From JAZDEU01 sp043808545 (lineage in GTDB: Bacteria; Patescibacteriota; Patescibacteriia; JAZDEU01): DNA of 6,661 bases. The DNA is taken from contig JAZDEU010000046.1 in assembly GCA_043808545.1 (NCBI GenBank), forward strand, positions 1-6,661, written 5' to 3'. The translations under genes were made by a program, and so were the position numbers. Under the pieces are notes generated by a model. It saw nothing but the letters and a program-made list of their open reading frames with translations. It did not search any database and was not told the origin of the DNA. Within the stretch, counting starts at the first letter, position 1, and every line of letters starts with the position of its first letter. Shown here piece after piece: positions 1 through 4,200 of this stretch.

Positions 1-81
1 GCTTGATAATTTTGAAATTTTTTCACCGCGAAGGACTGCCAAAGCGATTGACGCTTTCTGCTTGGGTTTTAATTTTTTCAT
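1..81 (-). CDS. IS3-family OrfA-like transposase, N-terminal fragment (runs off window)
   Basis: Reading the minus strand from an ATG at 81 gives 27 codons open to the left edge, starting MKKLKPKQKASIALAVLRGE. This resembles the opening of the helix-turn-helix domain of IS3-type OrfA proteins, where a K-x-x-x-Q-K-A-x-I-A-L-x-x-L-x-G-E pattern leads into the first helix. OrfA binds the insertion sequence ends and normally combines with OrfB by frameshifting to form the active transposase. Only the first quarter or so of OrfA is in view, so whether the element is intact cannot be judged. The gene has its own extended -10 promoter directly upstream, and an IS end probably lies near 117-124. No Shine-Dalgarno is visible. 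Family assignment rests on a short stretch. Confidence 0.6.
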   Translation of the reverse strand, partial: MKKLKPKQKASIALAVLRGEKISKLSS

Positions 82-90
82 ATACTTTTC

Positions 91-99
91 ATTATACCA
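91..99 (-). promoter_or_regulatory. Extended -10 promoter of the OrfA fragment
   Basis: The minus strand reads TGG-TATAAT (99 to 91), a perfect -10 with an upstream TG. No well-spaced -35 is present; TGGACA at 117-122 is 20 nt away. Transcription would start near 84, about three bases before the ATG at 81, so the message would be leaderless or nearly so. Confidence 0.5.
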
Positions 100-116
100 T
101 ATCCACCAATTGTCAC

Positions 117-124
117 TGTCCAGT
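117..124 (-). mobile_element. Probable terminal end of the IS3-like element
   Basis: The minus strand reads ACTGGACAGTGACAATTGG here, about 35 bp outside the OrfA start. That is where an IS3-type terminal inverted repeat would be expected, and IS3 ends commonly begin with TG. The other end is outside the window, so neither the inverted repeat nor a target duplication can be verified. Confidence 0.3.
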
Positions 125-147
125 ATATGGGTTCATTATAAAATCAT

Positions 148-285
148 ATGGCTAAAAAAACTCAATCAACAAGATTAACGAATCAGCATAAAGAATCTCA
201 AGGTGTAGTTGGTATATTTGGAGACGAAGCAAAGTCACACGATATAACAGTGAACTCATTGCGACTTGGTATAAATTTGGTATAA
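148..285 (+). CDS. Possible small hypothetical protein (45 aa)
   Basis: An ATG at 148 opens 45 codons ending in TAA at 283-285, beginning MAKKTQSTRLTN and ending in LRLGINLV. I recognise no family, membrane segment or metal motif. The product is basic and hydrophilic at the N-terminus. It starts about 25 bp outside the presumed IS end, diverging from the transposase, with a possible -10 (CATTATAAA) just before it. It could be the remains of a gene disrupted by the IS, or a chance open frame in AT-rich DNA, since 45 codons is within chance range. No Shine-Dalgarno is present. Confidence is low. Confidence 0.2.
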   Translation: MAKKTQSTRLTNQHKESQGVVGIFGDEAKSHDITVNSLRLGINLV

Positions 286-287
286 AT
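266..287 (+). repeat. Tandem 11-bp repeat with -10-like units
   Basis: TTGGTATAAAT occurs twice back to back (266-276 and 277-287), each unit reading as an extended -10 (TGG-TATAAA). A third TATAAT lies at 292-297. A promoter here would fire to the right into DNA with no convincing gene, so this may be chance or a remnant. Confidence 0.35.
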
Positions 288-299
288 AATGATATAATG

Positions 300-323
300 C
301 ATAGGAAAGCCAAAATACCTATG
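300..323 (+). repeat. Small inverted repeat
   Basis: CATAGG (300-305) and CCTATG (318-323) form a 6-bp inverted repeat around a 12-nt loop, just after the TATAAT at 292-297. There is no T-tract, so it is not a classical terminator. Confidence 0.25.
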
Positions 324-402
324 AAAAAATCATATAATTAGACTGTAGAATAATAGTTTTTAAACCACTATTTTAAACTGTTCTATTAAATTATCGCGGA
401 TA

Positions 403-523
403 TATAGTGGTATTACTTTAAATTGTACCCAAATAAATTTTCAAATTTAAGCTGGAATTTGTTTTAAATAAAGCATTTTTAAACTTTATACAAAAAGGTA
501 TGATTTTAAGTAATACCACTATA
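403..523. mobile_element. MITE-like element with 27-bp terminal inverted repeats
   Basis: Positions 403-429 and 497-523 are inverted copies matching at 24 of 27 positions; the outer 16 (TATAGTGGTATTACTT) are perfect. The 121-bp element contains no open frame and its interior is AT-rich, with a GCTGGAATTT core at 451-460. A second small element at 6551-6650 has a similar outer motif (AGTGnnATT) and the same core ten bases at a similar offset from its left end, which suggests one family. No clear target duplication is visible. It lies just upstream of a transposase remnant but need not belong to it. Confidence 0.6.
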
Positions 524-562
524 CACGCAAATATCAACGCTGATTTGATGCAGATCATAAAA

Positions 563-833
563 ATGAAGGGTTCTTCTACGGTCTAATAATAAAAAATTCA
601 ACAAACTTCCTAAAAAATTAACTTTTAGAGAGTTTGAAAAATTCTTTTTGCCTTACCTGTCTCTGCCGAGGCGGGGAATTATTCCAACATCGGAAAAATT
701 GCATTCAATTTTTAATTACATCCTTTATCAGTTAGACACTGGATGCCAGTGGGAAAAAATCCCAATCAAAGTAAATGAATCCGGCAAAAAAGAAATTCAT
801 CATGTTGGGATTGTCACCAAATCCCTCTATTGT
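563..833 (+). pseudogene. DDE transposase N-terminal remnant (IS4/IS5-like), frameshifted and truncated
   Basis: In frame from 567 the translation contains LTFREFEKFFLPYLS, then an altered K/R-R-G linker, then FNYILYQLDTGCQWEKIP and GKKEIHHVGI. The hydrophobic I-L-Y-x-L-x-T-G-C-Q-W signature is typical of the helical N-terminal domain of IS4/IS5-type DDE transposases. The natural start is lost: an ATG at 563 reads MKGSSTV then three stops, while the +1 frame (FFYGLIIKNST) looks like the original N-terminus, implying a frameshift near 600. After about residue 85 the homology stops exactly where a palindromic repeat begins (834), and no catalytic DDE part follows. The frame stays open through the repeat to 974, but the C-terminal part is only translated repeat. 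It is a dead fragment; family choice is approximate. Confidence 0.65.
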
Positions 834-948
834 GTCATTGCGAGGAGCGAAGGAGATCCCTCGCTTTGCTCGGGACAGGCTCCGCAATCCCAGTTTTTTA
901 GCTTAAACACTATGATTGCTTCGCTCCTTTCAGTCGCTCGCAATGACA
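833..948. repeat. Palindromic GTCATTGCGAG-type repeat inside the transposase remnant
   Basis: TGTCATTGCGAG (833-844) and CTCGCAATGACA (937-948) are a perfect 12-bp inverted repeat. Inside are GGAGCGAAG (844-852) with CTTCGCTCC (919-927), and GCAATC (884-889) with GATTGC (914-919). The loop, CCCAG followed by a T-run and GCTTAA-CAC, also occurs in the repeat at 2359-2456, so the two are homologous. It is markedly more GC-rich than its surroundings. Confidence 0.75.
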
Positions 949-1048
949 AAACGCCATTCGGCGACAGTCCCTAGATAGTTTTAGATTAATTTTTGAAAAT
1001 AAGAATAGAAATTATTATGTTTAATTTTATAGTAAATTTAGCCAATTT

Positions 1049-1087
1049 TTAGATAATTTTTATAGGACAGCAAAAATTATTAGCTAA
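1049..1087 (+). repeat. AT-rich hairpin in non-coding DNA
   Basis: AATTTTT (1055-1061) pairs with AAAAATT (1072-1078) around ATAGGACAGC, and the arms extend imperfectly (TTAGATAA with TTATTAGCTAA). The stretch from about 975 to 1150 contains no credible gene and nothing else I can name. Confidence 0.3.
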
Positions 1088-1150
1088 TTTTAGACAAAAT
1101 TTTATTAATAACTCACAATGAGTTTATATCTTAAAAAATAGCCACTCTGC

Positions 1151-1179
1151 TTGACAAATTCGGAATTTTAAATTAAACT
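1151..1179 (+). promoter_or_regulatory. Sigma-70-type promoter (TTGACA-N17-TAAACT)
   Basis: A perfect -35 TTGACA (1151-1156) is followed after exactly 17 nt by TAAACT (1174-1179, four of six matches). Transcription would begin near 1186, immediately ahead of the terminator hairpin at 1192. It is the best forward promoter before rpsP (1493), but the intervening terminator argues for a very short or attenuated transcript. Confidence 0.5.
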
Positions 1180-1191
1180 GGAATTAGTTGT

Positions 1192-1219
1192 AAATCCATA
1201 AAAGATGGATTTTTTGTTT
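1192..1219 (+). terminator. Intrinsic terminator / possible attenuator
   Basis: AAATCCAT (1192-1199) and ATGGATTT (1205-1212) form a perfect 8-bp stem with loop AAAAG, followed by T-rich DNA (TTTTTGTTT at 1211-1219). This is a textbook Rho-independent shape, although the stem is AT-rich and so modest in strength. It lies about 6 nt after the predicted start of the promoter at 1151-1179. Confidence 0.6.
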
Positions 1220-1226
1220 AATTTAA

Positions 1227-1320
1227 AAACACACCCCTTACCCCTCTTGATAGAGGGGAACTGGCTCAACACCCCCCTATCCCCTGCCTGCGCAGGCAGG
1301 TCTCTCAAAGGGGGATCTAA
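1227..1320 (+). repeat. GC-rich two-unit palindromic repeat with nested 18-bp palindrome
   Basis: Two similar units follow one another. Unit 1 begins ACACCCCTTACCCCTCTTGA and closes with GAGGGGAAC. Unit 2 begins ACACCCCCCTATCCCC and closes with TCTCAAAGGGGGATC. Unit 2 is split by the perfect palindrome CCTGCCTGCGCAGGCAGG (1283-1300). The same two-unit architecture occurs, in opposite orientation, inside manC (5806-5865). It contrasts sharply in base composition with its surroundings. No coding function is likely here. Confidence 0.7.
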
Positions 1321-1336
1321 TTGATTTGATTATTTT

Positions 1337-1483
1337 TTTAAATTTTAAATTTTAAATTTACAATTTTAAATACAATATTAAATAATAAATAACAAAATTA
1401 CCAATAATTCATCCTCTACTCCCTATCGTTTATTTAATATTAAAACATTTGATATTTTTTTAAAATTTAAAATTTAAAATTGT
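1337..1483. repeat. AT-rich inverted repeat immediately upstream of rpsP
   Basis: AAATTTTAAATTTTAAATTT at the left (from about 1341) is mirrored by AAATTTAAAATTTAAAATT at the right (to 1481). Within them AATATTAAATAA (1374-1385) and TTATTTAATATT (1430-1441) are a perfect 12-bp pair. The right arm, starting ATTTGATATT (1447), recurs at 2500-2541 and partly at 5204-5233. It occupies the whole rpsP leader, so rpsP promoter elements may be embedded in it, but I see no well-formed one. Confidence 0.5.
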
Positions 1484-1492
1484 TCATAAAAT

Positions 1493-1804
1493 ATGTTGCA
1501 AATAAAACTTTCACGAATCGGAAAAAAGAAAATGCCTACATACAGGCTTGTTATCTTAGAAAAAGGCAGAGATCCTTATGGAAACACATTAGAAATTTTA
1601 GGAAATTATAATCCTCGCGCAAAAAAGGGGGAATTTAAAATTGACAGAATAAAATACTGGCTCTCTAAAGGAGCGCAAACAACTGACACGGTTACAAATC
1701 TTTTCATCGCTAATAAAATAATAGAAGGCAAAACTAAAAAAAGTTATAAAATAAAAAAATCAAAGCTCAAAAATCAAAGCTCAAAACCACAAATTAAATC
1801 TTAA
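1493..1804 (+). CDS. rpsP: 30S ribosomal protein S16
   Basis: S16 is a small-subunit protein that binds 16S rRNA early in 30S assembly. The N-terminus MLQIKLSRIGKKKMPTYRLV is a clear S16 signature, followed by the R-D-P-Y-G motif (26-30), E-I-L-G-N-Y-N-P (34-41) and a W-L-x-K-G-A-Q-x-T-D-T-V segment (56-67). The ATG at 1493 fits the family start exactly; no Shine-Dalgarno precedes it (the upstream bases are AT-rich repeat). The conserved core ends near residue 80. The last ~15 of 103 residues (SKLKNQSSKPQ...) are encoded by a tandem 14-bp unit (1760-1787) belonging to the TCAAA repeat family, so the C-terminus appears to be repeat-derived. It is followed 141 bp later by rpsO rather than by the common partners rimM or trmD. 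Confidence 0.97.
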   Translation: MLQIKLSRIGKKKMPTYRLVILEKGRDPYGNTLEILGNYNPRAKKGEFKIDRIKYWLSKGAQTTDTVTNLFIANKIIEGKTKKSYKIKKSKLKNQSSKPQIKS

Positions 1805-1871
1805 AAATTTCCATAATTTTTGAATTTTTATTTGCATTTTTAACTTTTGAATTTTGACTTTTGAGTTTTAA
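1760..1871. repeat. TCAAA-family inverted repeat overlapping the 3' end of rpsP
   Basis: The left arm is a perfect tandem of TCAAAGCTCAAAAA (1760-1773, 1774-1787) followed by CCACAAATTAAA. The right arm ends TTTTGACTTTTGAGTTTT (to about 1871) and is its imperfect reverse complement. The right arm matches the right ends of the 200-bp repeats at 3328-3530 and 3990-4190 (TTTTGACTTTTGCGTTTT). Besides extending S16, it could fold into a long AT-rich hairpin after the stop codon. Confidence 0.6.
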
Positions 1872-1945
1872 TATAATATCACGCCTCCTTGGTAAATTGA
1901 AAATAATGCTATTACAATCTACTAAGAAACGCGCAAGAAAAATTT

Positions 1946-2305
1946 ATGTTAAAAAGAAAAGACAAAGAAAAAATTATTAAAAAATTTAAAGTCCATGATA
2001 CTGACACCGGTTCTCCGCAAGTGCAAATCGCGATCTTAACTGAAGAAATATCAAGACTGTCAGAACATCTTAAAACACACATTCACGATTTTTCTTCAAG
2101 AAGGGGCCTAATGAAAAAAGTAGGAGAAAGAAGAAGACTGTTAAGGTATCTTGAAACAACAAGCGAAGAAAATTTTGACGAATTAATAAAAAAATTAAAA
2201 ATAAAAATGTCAAAAAAGAATCGCGATAAAGAAGAAATTTTATTTAAAGAACCGAAAATTGAAGAAGAAGAAACTGCAGAGACTCCTGTTGCGGAGGAGG
2301 AATAA
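1946..2305 (+). CDS. rpsO: 30S ribosomal protein S15
   Basis: S15 binds the central domain of 16S rRNA and takes part in an intersubunit bridge. The signature H-D-T-D-T-G-S-P-Q-V-Q-I-A (17-29) and the block HLKTHIHDFSSRRGL (41-55) followed by R-R-R-L-L-R-Y-L (62-69) are canonical. Bacterial S15 is usually about 89 residues; this one has 119. The additional ~30 residues are charged and end in an acidic tail (E-rich, 106-119) that is not part of the S15 fold. The start at 1946 matches the family N-terminus; no Shine-Dalgarno is evident. A TATAAT at about 1872-1877 could belong to a promoter in the right end of the preceding TCAAA repeat, but its -35 spacing is poor. It converges on mraZ across a composite palindrome. 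Confidence 0.97.
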   Translation: MLKRKDKEKIIKKFKVHDTDTGSPQVQIAILTEEISRLSEHLKTHIHDFSSRRGLMKKVGERRRLLRYLETTSEENFDELIKKLKIKMSKKNRDKEEILFKEPKIEEEETAETPVAEEE

Positions 2306-2311
2306 TAAAAA

Positions 2312-2339
2312 AATTTCTAATTCACCTAATTTCTAATTC
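2312..2339 (+). repeat. Short direct repeat after rpsO
   Basis: AATTTCTAATTC occurs at 2312-2323 and 2328-2339 (16-bp period), directly between the rpsO stop and the composite palindrome. No function is evident. Confidence 0.4.
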
Positions 2340-2340
2340 G

Positions 2341-2480
2341 TGTCTGTTGAAATAGTCTCGTCATTCTGAGCCCGAGCGCCAGGAGGGCGAAGAATCCCAG
2401 AGTTTTTTTGCTTAACCACGGGATTCTTCACCCCGCAAGCGGGGTTCAGAATGACGCTGGAGGCGACTATTTCAACAGCA
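2341..2480. mobile_element. Composite palindromic element, copy 1 (rpsO/mraZ convergent gap)
   Basis: The outer inverted repeat CTGTTGAAATAGTC (2344-2357; complement at 2465-2478) encloses an inner pair CGTCATTCTGA (2359-2369) / TCAGAATGACG (2446-2456). Deeper still are GAAGAATCCC (2389-2398) / GGGATTCTTC (2420-2429) and a CCCCGC-AA-GCGGGG hairpin (2431-2444). A T7 run lies in the loop. A second copy with the same outer repeat lies at 5037-5199, also between convergent genes. The inner part belongs to the same family as 833-948. The shape is that of a non-autonomous palindromic element; as RNA from either strand it could act as a bidirectional transcription block. Confidence 0.75.
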
Positions 2481-2499
2481 ACTATTTAGAAATTTAAAT

Positions 2500-2541
2500 A
2501 TTTGATATTATTTTAAAATTTGAAATTTAAAATTTAAAATT
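2500..2541. repeat. AT-rich ATTTGATATT/AAATTTAAAATT repeat
   Basis: This is a near copy of the right arm at 1447-1482: ATTTGATATT, then TTTTAAAATTT and repeated AAATTTAAAATT. It abuts the stop codon of mraZ. A shorter version (5204-5233) abuts the stop codon of manC after the other composite palindrome, so palindrome plus AT tract recurs as a unit. Confidence 0.55.
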
Positions 2542-2546
2542 AATTC

Positions 2547-2978
2547 TCATACCCCCAGCTCCCCCATTTGCTCCGCAATCTCTTCGCTCGCTTTTTCCGT
2601 GCCTGTTTTATACTTTTTCCATGTCTCCTCATCCCAAATTTCCAATCTATTGTAAAGCCCTGCAACAATAATTTTTTTATCCATTCCTGCGTATTTTCTT
2701 AAATAATCGGGAAGTATTACTCTCCCCTGTTTATCTAAAGAAACATCCATAGCGCCTGCAAGCATCAATCGGGAAAAAGCTCTAGTATTTGCTTGGCTAA
2801 TTGGCAAATTCGCTAATTTTTCAGCTAATTTATTCCATTCTTCTTGCGTGTATAAAAATAAACAATTATCAATCCCTCTTGTTACAACAGCTCCCTTTTT
2901 TAAGGCGCCTCTAAATTTAGCCGGCACTGCCAAACGGCCTTTATCATCTATATTATGATTGTATTCGCCTATAAACAT
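2547..2978 (-). CDS. mraZ: Transcriptional regulator MraZ
   Basis: MraZ is a DNA-binding protein that forms a ring of subunits and controls the division and cell-wall (dcw) cluster through direct GTGGG-type boxes. The 143-residue product is full length and has both halves of the duplicated SpoVT/AbrB-like fold, each with the D-x-x-G-R-hydrophobic-x-x-P motif: DDKGRLAVPAKFR (11-23) and DKQGRVILPDYLR (82-94). The MFIGEYNHNID start is typical. mraZ usually leads mraW (rsmH), ftsL and ftsI. Here the next gene downstream is convergent, so mraZ stands alone, away from the genes it normally controls. A weak AGGA lies about ten bases before the ATG. Upstream are a consensus promoter and GTGGG boxes, pointing to autoregulation. 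Confidence 0.96.
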   Translation of the reverse strand: MFIGEYNHNIDDKGRLAVPAKFRGALKKGAVVTRGIDNCLFLYTQEEWNKLAEKLANLPISQANTRAFSRLMLAGAMDVSLDKQGRVILPDYLRKYAGMDKKIIVAGLYNRLEIWDEETWKKYKTGTEKASEEIAEQMGELGV

Positions 2979-3006
2979 AAAACTATAATCCTAACCTACA
3001 AATTAT

Positions 3007-3079
3007 TATCCGAATGCTCCGAATTCCCGAATTACAATCAGAATAATTCGGATAAATTCGTTTTCGTGGCATTCGGATA
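3007..3079 (-). promoter_or_regulatory. Inverted repeat in the mraZ 5' leader
   Basis: TATCCGAATGC (3007-3017) and GCATTCGGATA (3069-3079) are a perfect 11-bp inverted repeat around a 51-nt loop. The loop carries another ATTCGGAT (3047-3054) that could compete for pairing. With transcription starting near 3132 this would lie in a roughly 150-nt leader. A role in regulation or mRNA stability is inference; it may be another palindromic repeat. Confidence 0.4.
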
Positions 3080-3104
3080 CTATTCGTAGATTTGGATTAT
3101 ATTT

Positions 3105-3150
3105 CCCACTTTTCCCCACTTTTATATTTTCTGTCTCCATTATATCCCAC
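3105..3150 (-). promoter_or_regulatory. Putative MraZ operator: three GTGGG boxes
   Basis: On the minus strand GTGGG occurs at 3146-3150, 3115-3119 and 3105-3109. The last two form GTGGG-N5-GTGGG (10-bp period), the known tandem-box pattern for MraZ. The third is 31 bp away, about three helical turns, and lies in the spacer of the consensus promoter. A second TATAAT (3096-3101) directly follows the tandem boxes. The placement suits autorepression, though activation of the weaker -10 cannot be excluded. Confidence 0.6.
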
Positions 3151-3167
3151 ATACATATCTATGTCAA
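3139..3167 (-). promoter_or_regulatory. Consensus sigma-70 promoter of mraZ
   Basis: The minus strand reads TTGACA (3167-3162), 17 nt, then TATAAT (3144-3139): both hexamers and the spacing are perfect. The start would be near 3132. A GTGGG box lies in the spacer and a DnaA-box match (3174-3182) sits 6 nt upstream of the -35. Confidence 0.8.
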
Positions 3168-3173
3168 CCATTT

Positions 3174-3268
3174 TTATGCACATATTTTTTACTTTATTCT
3201 AAATAAAAAAACATCTATGTATATTAAATAAATAAAAAATGGAAATATTATTTTTTATGTGTGGATAA
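3174..3268. promoter_or_regulatory. Two DnaA-box matches flanking a 77-bp AT-rich tract
   Basis: TTATGCACA (3174-3182, +) and TGTGGATAA (3260-3268, which is TTATCCACA on the minus strand) both fit TTATNCACA exactly. They point towards each other across 3183-3259, which is almost entirely A and T. Box pair plus AT tract resembles a small origin or a DnaA-regulated promoter region. No dnaA, dnaN or rpmH is in view, and two boxes are few for an origin. The sequence match is certain; function is inference. Confidence 0.4.
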
Positions 3269-3286
3269 GTAATGCGCAAATATACA

Positions 3287-3315
3287 TTGTTATTTTATAT
3301 ACTTCTTGTTATAAT
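3287..3315 (+). promoter_or_regulatory. Promoter of the rfbC-rfbD unit
   Basis: TTGTTA (3287-3292), 17 nt, then a perfect TATAAT (3310-3315). Transcription would start near 3322, just before the first 200-bp repeat, which would therefore form nearly all of the leader of rfbC. Confidence 0.55.
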
Positions 3316-3327
3316 TTAAACAATAAT

Positions 3328-3530
3328 TAAGCTACGCGCATCAAATCAAAAGTAAAAAATCAAACCTCAGAAACACAAATCAAAACCTCAAAAATATATA
3401 ACAAACAATGCATTTAAAATTTAACGCATCTAACATTTAAAAAAATTTAAAAACGTAAAACATTACGAATCGGGCAATTTTTGAGATTTGAGTTGTGGTT
3501 TTGACTTTTGCGTTTTGAGATTTGAGTTTT
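3328..3530 (+). repeat. ~200-bp repeat, copy 1 (rfbC leader)
   Basis: It begins TAAGCTACGCGCATCAAATC and ends TTTTGCGTTTTGAGATTTGA plus GTTTT, directly before the rfbC ATG. Copy 2 (3990-4190) matches over its whole length with scattered substitutions and small indels. The arms (TCAAATCAAAAGT... and ...ACTTTTGCGTTTTGA) are imperfect reverse complements of each other. A central hairpin (about 3410-3431) pairs ATGCATT with AACGCAT. Confidence 0.8.
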
Positions 3531-3992
3531 ATGAAATCTATGATTAAAGATGTAATAATAAAAAAATTACAAAAATTTGAAGACGCGCGAGGATGGCTGA
3601 CGGAAATATTCCGTGATGATGAAATAGAATTTAAACCAGAAATGAGCTATGTTAGTATAACTAGGTCTTGCGCAATAAGAGGACCGCACGAACATAAATA
3701 TCAATCTGATTTTTTTGTATTTTTAGGTCCTGGAAATTTTAGACTTTATCTTTGGGATGCGCGAAAAGAAAGCGCAACTTTTGGCGAGCATATTGAGATT
3801 GAAGCCGGAGAAGATAACCCAACAACCGTAATAGTCCCGCCCGGAGTAGTGCATGGATATAAATGTATTTCAAATACTTCCGCGATGTGCATAAATCTTC
3901 CAGACAAACTTTATCGCGGCAAAGGGAAAAAAGATGAAATAGATGAAATAAGATGGGAGATGGATTCTGACTCGCCGTTTAAGATAAAATAA
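3531..3992 (+). CDS. rfbC: dTDP-4-dehydrorhamnose 3,5-epimerase family protein (RmlC-like cupin)
   Basis: RmlC enzymes epimerise C3 and C5 of dTDP-4-keto-6-deoxyglucose to give dTDP-4-keto-L-rhamnose, in the cytoplasm. The 153-residue product shows the family pattern: F-x-D-x-R-G-W-L (16-23), the RG-x-H element (R50-G51-P-H53, the position of the catalytic histidine), T-F-G (83-85), then I-V-P-P-G-V-V-H-G (101-109) ending the cupin barrel. At about 153 residues it is shorter than classical RmlC (~180), and the segment around the usual catalytic tyrosine is altered (LPDKLYRGKGK), so it may be a divergent or related sugar epimerase. Its neighbour rfbD supports the rhamnose role. The start may be 3531 or 3540 (MIKDVII), with no Shine-Dalgarno for either. 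The TAA stop is formed by the first bases of the next repeat copy. Confidence 0.85.
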   Translation: MKSMIKDVIIKKLQKFEDARGWLTEIFRDDEIEFKPEMSYVSITRSCAIRGPHEHKYQSDFFVFLGPGNFRLYLWDARKESATFGEHIEIEAGEDNPTTVIVPPGVVHGYKCISNTSAMCINLPDKLYRGKGKKDEIDEIRWEMDSDSPFKIK

Positions 3993-4190
3993 GCTACGCG
4001 CATCAAATCAAAAGTAAAAAATCAAATCTCAAAAACACAAATCAAAACCTCAAAAATAATAACGAATCACGCATTTTAAATTTAATGCGTCTAACATAGG
4101 AAAAAAATTTAAAAATGTAAAACATCGCGAATTAGGCAATTTTTGAGATTTGAGTTGTGGTTTTGACTTTTGCGTTTTGACATTTGATTT
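3990..4190 (+). repeat. ~200-bp repeat, copy 2 (between rfbC and rfbD)
   Basis: It matches copy 1 (3328-3530) from TAAGCTACGCGC to TTTTGCGTTTTGA. Its first three bases are the stop codon of rfbC. The central hairpin ACGCATT (4069-4075) / AATGCGT (4084-4090) is perfect. Compared with copy 1, one base pair has changed on both sides (T-A to C-G), a compensatory change that suggests the fold matters. A TTGACA lies in its right end (about 4176-4181). Confidence 0.8.
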
Positions 4191-4200
4191 AATAATATAT

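Noticed and set aside
834..974. Continuation of the open frame after the transposase remnant as part of a 108-aa protein
   Set aside because: The residues after about 833 are the translated palindromic repeat (VIARSEGDPS type) and show no protein family; the frame is open by chance.
1860..1877. rpsO promoter inside the TCAAA repeat (TTGACT with TATAAT)
   Set aside because: The spacing between TTGACT and TATAAT is only about 12 nt, and other combinations give weak hexamers, so it is not listed as a promoter.
3328..4190. CRISPR array or tandem repeat array
   Set aside because: Only two long copies separated by a full gene, with no short regularly spaced units and no cas genes.
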